Shown here: in pieces, positions 46,648 to 54,307 of the stretch
Layout of the letters: each line of letters opens with the position of its first letter
Numbering within the stretch: the stretch's first letter is position 1
Assembly: GCA_016297945.1 (NCBI GenBank)
Contig: JAEDFR010000001.1
Span: 1 to 64,000 of the forward strand
Reading direction: 5' to 3'
DNA: 64,000 nucleotides
Source of the DNA: Lachnospiraceae bacterium
GTDB taxonomy: Bacteria; Bacillota; Clostridia; Lachnospirales; Lachnospiraceae
The notes under the pieces: generated by a model
What the model saw: the letters and a program-made list of their open reading frames with translations, nothing else
The model's database searches: none
What the model was told of the DNA's origin: nothing
Position numbers and translations under genes: made by a program

Positions 46648-47601
46648 TTATTCGCACAATCTCAGTATTTCACGAATGCCATCTTCAAACTCTGTTTTTG
46701 GCTCAAATCCCGTATCCTGCTTTAATTGCGAAATATCTGCACAAAGATACATGACCTGCCTGGGGGCATAGGGAACTGCTCCCAACTCAATTTGTGCATG
46801 TGGATCAATTTGATTTTTGAGTATCTGAATGTATTCAGAAAGTGCTCTTACGCTTCCGCTTCCGATCGGATATATCCTGCCGTGTTTTCCTTTCATAGCA
46901 GCTAATAATAGGGCATTTGCTGCATCGGCACTATACAAATAATCCCACTGCTGTTCTCCTTTGGTAAATTCGGCAATTTCGCCATTACGAAGCTTGGAAA
47001 TCGCACTCATAATCATGCTTGTTTTTGAATCATAAGGACCATATACGCTTAAAATCCTTGCCCAGATGTGCTTTATGGAAAGGCTTTCACAAAGTGCCCT
47101 TGTTGTCTCTCCTGCCTGCAATTTGTACTTGCCGTACTCATTTTCCGGATAAGTCGGTGTATCAGCAGTAAGCTTTCCTTCTACCCTGCCGTATTCTGCC
47201 TGGGAACCGGCAAAAACAAAGGTGTGACATCCCAGCATTTTTGCTAATCGTACTGCATCCAGTGAATAGGCTGCATTTTGCTGCTGTAATGCTTCATCAT
47301 TGCGTGATGCACCGGTGGTTCCACTCCATGCCATGTGAAAGAATATGTCATATGGCATGGAAGGCAATCCGGTTGCATACTCATCCAGATTCAAGTACCG
47401 GATTTTTATGAGACGGTCTGGTGATTCATAATCCAGCCCTACACGCTTGCTTTGCAACATTCGTCCCACTTCATCTGCAAGCATACCGGCTCTTTTAGAA
47501 CCTCGATGACAAATGGCTAACACCTCAATATTCTGTTTTATACACTCTGCAATCAATGCATGTCCAATAGCCCCTGTAGCACCGGTTATAACGACTTTCA
47601 T
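46648..47601 (-). CDS. NAD-dependent epimerase/reductase of the CDP-dideoxyhexose pathway
   Basis: 317 residues, extended SDR: VVITGATGAIGHALIAEC, HMAWSGTTGASRND, FAGSQAEYG and YGKYKLQAG (catalytic YxxxK). It occupies the place of the final ketoreductase (RfbJ abequose synthase or RfbS paratose synthase) in known CDP-3,6-dideoxyhexose operons, so it most likely reduces the 4-keto group. Which stereoisomer is formed cannot be read. Start at the second ATG (47601): AGGAG is 7 nt upstream, and it makes an ATGA overlap with rfbH; the ATG at 47607 is too close to the SD. Confidence 0.8.
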   Translation of the reverse strand: MKVVITGATGAIGHALIAECIKQNIEVLAICHRGSKRAGMLADEVGRMLQSKRVGLDYESPDRLIKIRYLNLDEYATGLPSMPYDIFFHMAWSGTTGASRNDEALQQQNAAYSLDAVRLAKMLGCHTFVFAGSQAEYGRVEGKLTADTPTYPENEYGKYKLQAGETTRALCESLSIKHIWARILSVYGPYDSKTSMIMSAISKLRNGEIAEFTKGEQQWDYLYSADAANALLLAAMKGKHGRIYPIGSGSVRALSEYIQILKNQIDPHAQIELGAVPYAPRQVMYLCADISQLKQDTGFEPKTEFEDGIREILRLCE

Positions 47602-48971
47602 CTGCATTCTCCTACAGCTTCTTTGATGATTTTTGCCATATAATCAAGCTTTTCATCGGTCATACCGGGATATACGCCAACCCAAAAGGTATCTCTCATA
47701 ATGCGATCCGAGTTTTCCAAATTCCCAACAACACGGTATCCTCTTTTCTCTTGTCGCATCTGATCAAAGCAGGGATGCTTTGTTAAATTGCCCGCAAACA
47801 GCATTCTTGTCTGAATTCCGTGCGATTCAATATAAGAAACCACTTTATTTCTGTCAACACCATCTTTACAGGTTAACATAAATCCAAACCAGCTGGGATT
47901 CGAGCCTTCACACGCAACCGGCAAAACCAAACGGTCTTCAACTTCTTTTAATGCCTGAAACAGTCTTTCAAAATGCTCTCTTCTTTTCTCCGCAAAAGAC
48001 GGCATTTTCATAAGCTGCGCACATCCGATTGCAGCCTGCATATCGGTTGCTTTTAAATTATAACCAAAATGCGAATATACATATTTATGGTCATAGCCCA
48101 AAGGAAGCTCTCCGTACTGTCTGTCAAACCGATGTCCGCACAAATTATCCTGTCCGGAAGCGCAGACACAGTCTCTTCCCCAATCCCTAAAAGAACGTAT
48201 ACACTTATGCAAAAGCGGATTATCCGTATAAACCGCTCCGCCTTCTCCCATCGTCATATGATGTGGCGGATAAAAACTGGAAGTTCCGATATCCCCAATG
48301 GTACCGGTCTTCTTCGTAAGCGTCTGATAACTTCCATCTTCTTTCATGATCTGAACATCATAAGTGCTTCCCAACGCATCACAATTATCTTCAATCAACC
48401 ACAGATTATGCTTTTCACAAAATGCCTTAACTGCATTTAAATCAAACGGATTTCCCAAGGTATGGGCAGCCATAACCACTTTTGTTTTATCCGACAAAGC
48501 CGCTTCTAACTGCGTAATGTCCATATTGTACTGCGGTATGGTAACATCGATAAAAACAGGAACCACGCCATATTGAATCGCAGGTGTAACCGTCGTAGGG
48601 AACCCTGCTGCCACTGTTATCATTTCATCTCCGGGCTTTACCTGTCTCTCACCCAACAAGGGGGATGTTAACGCCATAAAAGCCAAAAGATTGGCACTAG
48701 AACCCGAATTTACAAGAGAACAATATTTCACTCCTAAATAGTCCGAAAACTCTTTTTCAAACTGATTGGTGTATTTCCCGCTCGTCAGCCAGAAATCCAA
48801 TGCCGAATCTACCAGATTGGTCATTTCTTCCCTGTCATATACTCTGGATGCATATGGAATTCTGTCTCCTTCGGCAAACGGCTTTTCCTGATTATGATAA
48901 GTATCACAATAAGCCGCTACCATATCTAATATCTGCTTTTTTGCTTCTTTCTCAGACATATTTTCAAACAT
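47598..48971 (-). CDS. rfbH: CDP-4-keto-6-deoxyglucose 3-dehydrase RfbH
   Basis: 457 residues, PLP/iron-sulfur enzyme (E1). It has the aminotransferase fold, but the PLP lysine is replaced by His in FYPPHHMTMGEGGAV, the hallmark of E1. A cysteine cluster RDCVCASGQDNLCGHRF matches the [2Fe-2S] ligands. IEDNCDALGSTYD binds the cofactor. It removes the C3 hydroxyl of CDP-4-keto-6-deoxyglucose together with a reductase (E3) that is not encoded in this window. ATG 48971 chosen: GGGAG 8 nt upstream and 4 nt after the rfbF stop; a longer frame to 49040 overlaps rfbF. Confidence 0.94.
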   Translation of the reverse strand: MFENMSEKEAKKQILDMVAAYCDTYHNQEKPFAEGDRIPYASRVYDREEMTNLVDSALDFWLTSGKYTNQFEKEFSDYLGVKYCSLVNSGSSANLLAFMALTSPLLGERQVKPGDEMITVAAGFPTTVTPAIQYGVVPVFIDVTIPQYNMDITQLEAALSDKTKVVMAAHTLGNPFDLNAVKAFCEKHNLWLIEDNCDALGSTYDVQIMKEDGSYQTLTKKTGTIGDIGTSSFYPPHHMTMGEGGAVYTDNPLLHKCIRSFRDWGRDCVCASGQDNLCGHRFDRQYGELPLGYDHKYVYSHFGYNLKATDMQAAIGCAQLMKMPSFAEKRREHFERLFQALKEVEDRLVLPVACEGSNPSWFGFMLTCKDGVDRNKVVSYIESHGIQTRMLFAGNLTKHPCFDQMRQEKRGYRVVGNLENSDRIMRDTFWVGVYPGMTDEKLDYMAKIIKEAVGECR

Positions 48972-48975
48972 ATTG

Positions 48976-49752
48976 TCACTCCCATACCTTCCAAGGTGCT
49001 TTACCATTCTGCCACATATCCTGTAACTTCTCCAATTCACGCTTGGTATCCATACACTGCCAGAAACCGTTATATATGTATGCTTTCAACTCATTTTTAT
49101 GAATCAGTTCTGCAATCGGTTCCTTTTCAAACACCGTATCATCATTTTCCAGATAGTCAAATATTTCAGGCTCTAAAACCATAAAACCGGCATTAATTCT
49201 ACTTCCGTCACTGACATCTTTTTCACGGAAATTGCGAATGGTCTGATTGACGTCAATATCTAAAATCCCAAATCTCTGTCCTAAAGATACAGCCGTAATC
49301 GTCGCTGTCTTTCCGTGTGAACGATGGAACTGCAACAGTTTATTGATATCGATGTCAGAAACGGCATCTCCATAGGTTAACATAAATGTTTCATTCCCAA
49401 TATATTTCTGTATTCTTTTGACGCGTCCACCGGTCATCGTATTTAGTCCCGTATCAACCAAGGTGACTTTCCATGGTTCTGAAACATTATTGTGCACTGT
49501 CATCTGATTATCATTAGTAAAATCAAAAGTCACATCACAATTATACAGATAATAATCGGCAAACCACTCCTTAATCATATGTTGTTTGTATCCGCAGCAT
49601 ATCACAAACTCATTGAACCCATAATGTGAATATTGTTTCATAATATGCCATAAAATCGGCTTTTCTCCGATTTCAATCATCGGCTTTGGCTTTAAATGGC
49701 TTTCCTCACTGATTCTGGTTCCGAATCCTCCGGCTAAAATAACGACTTTCAT
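48976..49752 (-). CDS. rfbF: Glucose-1-phosphate cytidylyltransferase RfbF
   Basis: 258 residues. MKVVILAGGFGTRISEESHLKPKPMIEIG is the nucleotide-binding start of RfbF; ILWHIMKQYSHYG, FMLTYGDAVSDID (metal-binding Asp) and GFWQCMDTKRE near the C-terminus complete the pattern. It makes CDP-glucose, the first intermediate. First gene of the rfb operon, behind a near-consensus promoter (49811-49839). SD GGGGAG about 10 nt upstream. Confidence 0.95.
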   Translation of the reverse strand: MKVVILAGGFGTRISEESHLKPKPMIEIGEKPILWHIMKQYSHYGFNEFVICCGYKQHMIKEWFADYYLYNCDVTFDFTNDNQMTVHNNVSEPWKVTLVDTGLNTMTGGRVKRIQKYIGNETFMLTYGDAVSDIDINKLLQFHRSHGKTATITAVSLGQRFGILDIDVNQTIRNFREKDVSDGSRINAGFMVLEPEIFDYLENDDTVFEKEPIAELIHKNELKAYIYNGFWQCMDTKRELEKLQDMWQNGKAPWKVWE

Positions 49753-49810
49753 AATATCTAAACTCCCCTGTATGACAATGTCTTATACAAATAATAAAAT
49801 TCCAATTTTT

Positions 49811-49839
49811 ATTTTATTATGACAGCATTTTTTTGTCAA
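49811..49839 (-). promoter_or_regulatory. Promoter of the rfb operon
   Basis: On the minus strand a perfect TTGACA (49839-49834), 17-bp spacer and TAAAAT (49816-49811). Start near 49804, about 50 nt before rfbF. Directly upstream (higher coordinates) are two 21-22-bp direct repeats. Confidence 0.75.
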
Positions 49840-49844
49840 TTTGA

Positions 49845-49890
49845 GCATACTTTGCAATTTATATTTTGGCATCCTTTGCAATTTTATATT
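49845..49890. repeat. Two direct repeats upstream of the rfb promoter
   Basis: GCATACTTTGCAATTTATATT (49845-49865, split here as GCATACTTTGCAA and TTTATATT) and GCATCCTTTGCAATTTTATATT (49869-49890) differ by one substitution and one inserted T, with a 24-bp period. They end 6 bp from the -35 box on its upstream side, where an activator or UP-like element would act. Confidence 0.55.
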
Positions 49891-49897
49891 ATCTAAA

Positions 49898-49923
49898 AAA
49901 GGGTATCAAAATAGATACCCTTT
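49898..49923 (-). terminator. Intrinsic terminator of the SGNH hydrolase gene
   Basis: On the minus strand AAAGGGTATC, 6-nt loop, GATACCCTTT followed by TTTAG: a 10-bp perfect stem with T-tract 33 nt after the stop at 49956. It insulates the rfb promoter from upstream transcription. Confidence 0.85.
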
Positions 49924-49955
49924 AACATTTCCTATGAAATTACACATATAATCTT

Positions 49956-51572
49956 TTATAGCCCATATTTCTGCATAATCTCTCTAAATTCTTTAGAATT
50001 TGCAAAGCCATTTAATACTGCATCTCTTGTTTTTCCATTTTTTAATTGTTTCAGCCAATACTCATATCCTTCTTGATCATATTCACGACCCAAAAATGTT
50101 CGATACAGTACTTTGATATACTCGCCATCACTCAACTTTTTATTTTTGAATTCCTGCGAATGGAAAAATCCTTTTGTTGATACATTGAGGATGGAATCTT
50201 TTCCGTCTAAAACAACGCCACACCAATAATTCAATCCATCAATATCATATGTTCTTCCCAGTGCCTTTGTATATAATCTTGAAACAAACTGGGTCAAACC
50301 AACATTTTTATCTCTATCTTCGGATAAAACAACCGTTCCCCTTTCAATACCATATTGATTACAAATGGATGTAAATTCTTTTGATTCGGAAAATCCTTTA
50401 AATACAAACCTTCTAGATACACCATTTTGTAATAATTTTACCCAATAATTACGACCTTCTTCATCTGACGAACGATTCATCATAGTAACATAAAGTAATT
50501 CAACATATTCTTCATCTGTGTAATTATGTGCCGTAAATTCTTTACTGAAAAAGAAACCTTCTGCAGCTTGCGCACCACTAATCGTTTTACTATTCAAGAG
50601 CTCAAACCAATACCGAACTCCTTCATCATCCGGATCTCGCAACAGGCAGTTATTATATAACCGGATTACAAATTTTACAACATCATTTACATCTACATTC
50701 TGCTGCTTTTCTTCGCTCTTTAAAAAATCGTTTAGATAATAACCGGCAGCTTGCTGCAACTGCGCATTGGGATGAACATTATCAACGTAATAATTTGCAT
50801 AATTATCCATTGTAATTCCAAAATGTGAATAAAAATCAATTGTCTTAGCTCCATTCTTTGAGCAAACAGACTTGATTCCATTTACATATGCCGGATAATA
50901 ATAACCATTCATATTCGGTTTATTTTGCAACTGTTTATAACAAGGGAAAGGCAAAATAACATATGTCTTTACCCCTACATTATTACATTTAGTAAGAACT
51001 GTATTAAGCGCACCACAAGTGGTCAGCGTACCAACACTGGTAGTGTCCCCAACTGTACAGGAAATGCTAAAGTCATTGACACCAAACATGATAAATACGG
51101 CATCATAATCTGCTAATTTAACATCCTCTAATTCTGTCATAATGTTAGGAGTATGTGCTGTCGCATAGGTAGCTCCTCCGATTGCTTTATTCGTAATGGA
51201 TGCCGAATTTACCTGAGAGAAATAATAAATATATGGATTCACATAATTTCCACTTTTATCATGATACCCACAGGAAATACTGTCTCCTAAAAACAGATAT
51301 TTTCTACCGTCAGCTTCTGTCTGCAGGTTGTCCTGATTATTAGGAACAGCAGATAATTCTCTTTGCAATTCATCTTCTGTTAATTCCCATTCCAGTTCCT
51401 CACCAACATTGTCCGCTTGCTCTTGAACCGGTACCTCTTCTTGAACGTCTTCCTGAACTTGTTCTAAATCCTGTATTCCGTTGTCTGACAACGTTGTAGC
51501 ATTTACAGGAACAGCAAACAATAAGGCCCCAGTCAGCAACCACGCCCAAAACATCTTTCCAATTTTTCTCAT
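49956..51572 (-). CDS. Secreted SGNH/GDSL hydrolase with C-terminal DUF4214-type repeats
   Basis: 538 residues. A signal peptide covers about 1-26 (FWAWLLTGALLFAVPVNA), then an acidic Gln/Glu-rich linker. The SGNH domain (about 90-290) has GDS with Ser98, GVND (block III) and VDNVHPNAQ with the Asp-His pair. Residues about 300-538 hold three or four repeats with RLYxxxLxRxxDxxGxxYWxxxL, ending FSESKEF or FANSKEF, the DUF4214 pattern seen in surface proteins. Probably a deacylase or acetylesterase acting on surface glycan. Transcribed as a single gene: its own promoter at 51636-51665 and a terminator after it. Confidence 0.88.
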   Translation of the reverse strand: MRKIGKMFWAWLLTGALLFAVPVNATTLSDNGIQDLEQVQEDVQEEVPVQEQADNVGEELEWELTEDELQRELSAVPNNQDNLQTEADGRKYLFLGDSISCGYHDKSGNYVNPYIYYFSQVNSASITNKAIGGATYATAHTPNIMTELEDVKLADYDAVFIMFGVNDFSISCTVGDTTSVGTLTTCGALNTVLTKCNNVGVKTYVILPFPCYKQLQNKPNMNGYYYPAYVNGIKSVCSKNGAKTIDFYSHFGITMDNYANYYVDNVHPNAQLQQAAGYYLNDFLKSEEKQQNVDVNDVVKFVIRLYNNCLLRDPDDEGVRYWFELLNSKTISGAQAAEGFFFSKEFTAHNYTDEEYVELLYVTMMNRSSDEEGRNYWVKLLQNGVSRRFVFKGFSESKEFTSICNQYGIERGTVVLSEDRDKNVGLTQFVSRLYTKALGRTYDIDGLNYWCGVVLDGKDSILNVSTKGFFHSQEFKNKKLSDGEYIKVLYRTFLGREYDQEGYEYWLKQLKNGKTRDAVLNGFANSKEFREIMQKYGL

Positions 51573-51635
51573 ACTCCCACTGTCCTTTACCTATTTTTAT
51601 TATAGCTTTATCTAATAAAACTAAGGAATGTATTA

Positions 51636-51665
51636 ATTCTATTATAAACAGTGTGTTTTTGTCAA
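51636..51665 (-). promoter_or_regulatory. Promoter of the SGNH hydrolase gene
   Basis: On the minus strand TTGACA (51665-51660), 18-bp spacer, TAGAAT (51641-51636), about 60 nt before the ATG at 51572. Confidence 0.55.
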
Positions 51666-51718
51666 ATAATGGCAAACTAGCTCTATCACTAACAACCCCA
51701 ATATGCACCGTCCTCTGC

Positions 51719-52042
51719 TCATATATTCTTTCCAGCTACTTTTCTTATATTTTGTTTCACTTTTCGAACATCTTGATCTAAAAAATCAAACAATTCTGTG
51801 AATTTTTTATCCAACTGATCAAATCGCTTCATCATTTGCTTTTCAACTGAAGCATTTTTTTCATCCATGGAATTCATTTTTTCATCCATAGCGTCAAATT
51901 TTTTATCGATAGCGTCAAATTTATCATCTATGGCGTCAAATCGTTTATCGTGCATTTCTAATTTGTCATTGATTAAAACGATCTCTGTTTTTATTTGGCT
52001 TACTTCACCGACTACTTTTTCTAATAATTGTCTGTTTGTCAT
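51719..52042 (-). CDS. Heptad-repeat coiled-coil protein, 107 residues
   Basis: Not recognised as a named family. The protein has exact seven-residue repeats: FDAIDDK, FDAIDKK, FDAMDEK, MNSMDEK, then weaker ones to LDKKFTE (about residues 34-82). At DNA level this is an imperfect 21-bp tandem repeat at about 51870-51960. The start LLEKVVGEVSQIKTEIVLINDKLEMHDKRFD is also helical. No membrane segment or signal peptide; the C-terminus is basic (RKVKQNIRKVAGK). ATG 52042 has AGGAG 8 nt upstream; a TTG at 52051 is unlikely. Probably a cytoplasmic oligomer. Repeat number may vary between strains. Confidence 0.7.
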   Translation of the reverse strand: MTNRQLLEKVVGEVSQIKTEIVLINDKLEMHDKRFDAIDDKFDAIDKKFDAMDEKMNSMDEKNASVEKQMMKRFDQLDKKFTELFDFLDQDVRKVKQNIRKVAGKNI

Positions 52043-52130
52043 AACAATCAACTCCTTTTTTCATTCTAACTTTATAAATTATCATTGTCAATTTGTTTTA
52101 TCGTTTTTTTATTATATTTTTTGCGAAATA

Positions 52131-53420
52131 TCACTTTTGTTTCATGCGATAAAAACCGTTTATCTCTTCAACCATTCCTTTTCGCTCCATATCTGCCAAT
52201 TCAATCATAAGTTTCTGAATTTCGATTTCATTAAGTTTACATAAAATCTCATCCAGCGATTGAAACTGCAGATCCAGGTGGTCATAAATCTCTTTTTGCA
52301 CGGAATTGAGTCTATATTCTTTTTCAATATCCACTTTCCAATCGTCACACAAATCTTTATTTTTCTCATCACACTTTGCCGATAAGGAATGCTGATAAAG
52401 CGAATGGGAATAGATTTCACTCACAAATTCATCCATGTCCCATATTATACCGGCTCCCTGCGCAATCAGACGATTGCAACCGTAGCTTAACCGGTCATGC
52501 AATCTGCCGGGGATGGCATATACATTTTTCCCCTGCTCCAATGCTCTTTCCACCGTAATCAAGGTCCCACTTTTTTCCTTTGCCTCTATCACTACGATTG
52601 CATCTGCCAGACCACTGATAATTCGGTTTCTCATAGGAAAATGCTTCCTCTCTGCCGGTGTTTTTGGAACAAACTCACTGATAACACCGCCATGACATTC
52701 TCCGTTTGCCAGTCTTTCATATAAGTCATAATTTTCTTCCGGATAACACACATCCACTCCGGAGCCCAAAACGCCAAAGGAACAACCTCCATTCTCCAGT
52801 GCCGCCAGCTGACCAATACCGTCAATTCCACGTGCAAGGCCACTAATAACCCCAATTTGATTTTCTGCCAATCGCTTTCCCAGTTGTTTTGCCATCATAG
52901 TTCCATATCCGGAACAGTTTCTGGAACCAATAATGGCAACCAATGGCATCTTCTCATCCGGCAATTTTCCTTTTACGAACAATGCAGAAGGTGCGTCGTC
53001 AATCTCTTTTAATTTTGTTGGATAACCATCTAAATATTTTGGAACACAAAAGATATGATTGGTTAAGATTTGTTGATATTGTGAGAACACATCCCATTCC
53101 TGAATGTGCTTTTCCATGAATTGTTTTCTAATCTGCTTTGAATCGGATAATTGTCCGATTAAGTGTAATTCTTGATATAAGTAGCTTTTTAAGCTGCCTT
53201 TTATGAGTTGTACATACATTTCTTCATAGCTATGATACATACCATACAACTTTTCAATCGTCCTGACACCCACGGATGGCATTGTTTCCCAAAAATATGC
53301 ATATGCGCACTCCGTATGCCATGCGGTGTTTTTTTCGCTTGTTTTTTCATTCGCAATGTGACTATTTGCTTTTTGATTTTTTTTGTTTCCACTTTCTTCT
53401 TGAATATTCCTCTTTATCAT
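52131..53420 (-). CDS. dprA: DNA-processing protein DprA (Smf)
   Basis: 429 residues, loads RecA on incoming single-stranded DNA. An N-terminal SAM/HhH-like region (about 38-95, WETMPSVGVRTIEKLYGM) precedes the Rossmann domain: VAIIGSRNCSGYGT, GVISGLARGIDGIGQLAAL, GVLGSGVDVCYPEENYDLYE, PMRNRIISGLADAIVVIEA, SGTLITVERALEQGKNVYAIPG. A C-terminal winged helix ends YRMKQK. Residues 1-35 are Lys/Asn-rich and not conserved. The ATG at 53420 has no clear SD and lies inside an overlapping small frame (53362-53466) that does; see that entry. Confidence 0.9.
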   Translation of the reverse strand: MIKRNIQEESGNKKNQKANSHIANEKTSEKNTAWHTECAYAYFWETMPSVGVRTIEKLYGMYHSYEEMYVQLIKGSLKSYLYQELHLIGQLSDSKQIRKQFMEKHIQEWDVFSQYQQILTNHIFCVPKYLDGYPTKLKEIDDAPSALFVKGKLPDEKMPLVAIIGSRNCSGYGTMMAKQLGKRLAENQIGVISGLARGIDGIGQLAALENGGCSFGVLGSGVDVCYPEENYDLYERLANGECHGGVISEFVPKTPAERKHFPMRNRIISGLADAIVVIEAKEKSGTLITVERALEQGKNVYAIPGRLHDRLSYGCNRLIAQGAGIIWDMDEFVSEIYSHSLYQHSLSAKCDEKNKDLCDDWKVDIEKEYRLNSVQKEIYDHLDLQFQSLDEILCKLNEIEIQKLMIELADMERKGMVEEINGFYRMKQK

Positions 53421-53466
53421 AAATTATGTCAACCATTTGTGCATACATCTCTCTTAAATTGCTCAT
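53362..53466 (-). CDS. Small overlapping ORF at the dprA start (34 residues)
   Basis: ATG 53466 with AAAGGTG 7 nt upstream opens MSNLREMYAQMVDIIYDKE and ends at 53362 inside dprA, in another frame. An A8 run (plus-strand T8 at 53377-53384) lies in the shared stretch; loss of one A would join this ORF to dprA. So it may be the true dprA N-terminus reached by slippage, a leader coupling translation to dprA, or chance. The good SD here and its absence before ATG 53420 favour a functional link. Confidence 0.4.
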   Translation of the reverse strand: MSNLREMYAQMVDIIYDKEEYSRRKWKQKKSKSK

Positions 53467-53581
53467 TGTTAATCACCTTTTTGCAAATTTGCCCATCTAA
53501 TTTTCATTTGGAAGTTCTTTTCACTTCCATTTTTATAAATCCTTTCTTATTCAGCCTTCATCCATTCTTATGAATTCGTTC

Positions 53582-53893
53582 TTATAAACATCGGCGGATG
53601 ATTTCCGGATCATTTAATGCATACTCTAAAATGCGGCTCAAAATTCCGGTATAACCTTTCCCCAGCGATTTTGCTTTTTTCATTGTTTCTGCGGATACTC
53701 TTAATGTTAACACCTGTTTCTGTCTTTCTTCTCTTTTTTCTTTTGCAACTCTGCGAAACTGCTCCATCATTTCCTCTGTAATTTCAGGTGAATCCTCATC
53801 AAATACAATATGATGTCTTTTTGCATTCTCAATTTCCATTAATTGTTTTTCTGTAATATCGCCGAGTTTTTCTACTTTAATAGTTTTCTTCAT
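53582..53893 (-). CDS. brnA: BrnA-type antitoxin
   Basis: 103 residues. The N-terminal part (MKKTIKVEKLGDITEKQ) is basic, the middle acidic (FDEDSPEITEEM), and the C-terminus has a ribbon-helix-helix-like region: KQVLTLRVSAETMKKAKSLGKGYTGILSRILEYAL. In BrnTA systems this RHH domain represses the operon and the protein neutralises BrnT. Overlaps brnT by 17 nt, the usual toxin-first order of brnTA. The following 160 bp to dprA contain no gene except the small ORF noted. Confidence 0.82.
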   Translation of the reverse strand: MKKTIKVEKLGDITEKQLMEIENAKRHHIVFDEDSPEITEEMMEQFRRVAKEKREERQKQVLTLRVSAETMKKAKSLGKGYTGILSRILEYALNDPEIIRRCL

Positions 53894-54149
53894 AATATAA
53901 TTCCTTTTCCTTTCTTGTTGCTAACCTTGCCGATATCATGCGAATTTTTGCTAATCGCAATGTATATACCACAACTAATACTTCCTCTACCAACCCGATA
54001 GTAATATATCTGTCTTCATTTATACTATGTACGATATCGTAATAATCCAAACGGTTTTCATCCAGAAATACTCTGGCTGAAGTCTCAAATGATATATGAT
54101 GCTTTTTCATATTTGCATCATTCTTATTTGTATCCCATTCTATTTTCAT
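53877..54149 (-). CDS. brnT: BrnT-type ribonuclease toxin
   Basis: 90 residues, the family length. Start MKIEWDTNKNDANMKKHHISFETSARVF matches BrnT (WDxxKxxxNxxKHxxxFE), then RYITIGLVEEVLVVVYT and RMISARLATRKEKELYYE, the R-x-ISAR-A signature. BrnT folds like RelE and acts as a ribosome-independent RNase. SD GGAGGTGA 5 nt before the ATG. Confidence 0.88.
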   Translation of the reverse strand: MKIEWDTNKNDANMKKHHISFETSARVFLDENRLDYYDIVHSINEDRYITIGLVEEVLVVVYTLRLAKIRMISARLATRKEKELYYEENY

Positions 54150-54170
54150 TTGTCACCTCCATTATATACA

Positions 54171-54301
54171 TTTTATAATTCTTTTTGCAATACATTTTGT
54201 AATACTTTTCAGAATACATTTTGCAATGCTTTCTCAACACATTTTACAATTCTTTTCGCAATGCATTTTGCAATACTTTTTGAAGTGCTTTTATAAATAT
54301 T
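54171..54301. repeat. Array of eleven degenerate 12-bp repeats between comM and brnT
   Basis: Consecutive units such as TTTTGCAATACA (54183), TTTTGTAATACT (54195), TTTCAGAATACA (54207), TTTTGCAATGCT (54219), TTTTACAATTCT (54242), TTTCGCAATGCA (54254) and TTTTGCAATACT (54266) follow each other with a 12-bp period; one unit has 11 bp. The array fills the gap between the comM 3' end and the brnT start, so it includes the brnTA promoter region. It has no long ATG-initiated frame of its own that looks like a gene. Confidence 0.65.
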
Positions 54302-54307
54302 TCCAGT

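Noticed and set aside
54096..54296. 66-codon plus-strand frame with periodic FCNTF-type repeats
   Set aside because: The four-residue periodicity is produced by the 12-bp DNA repeat array; no SD, antisense to brnT at its start.
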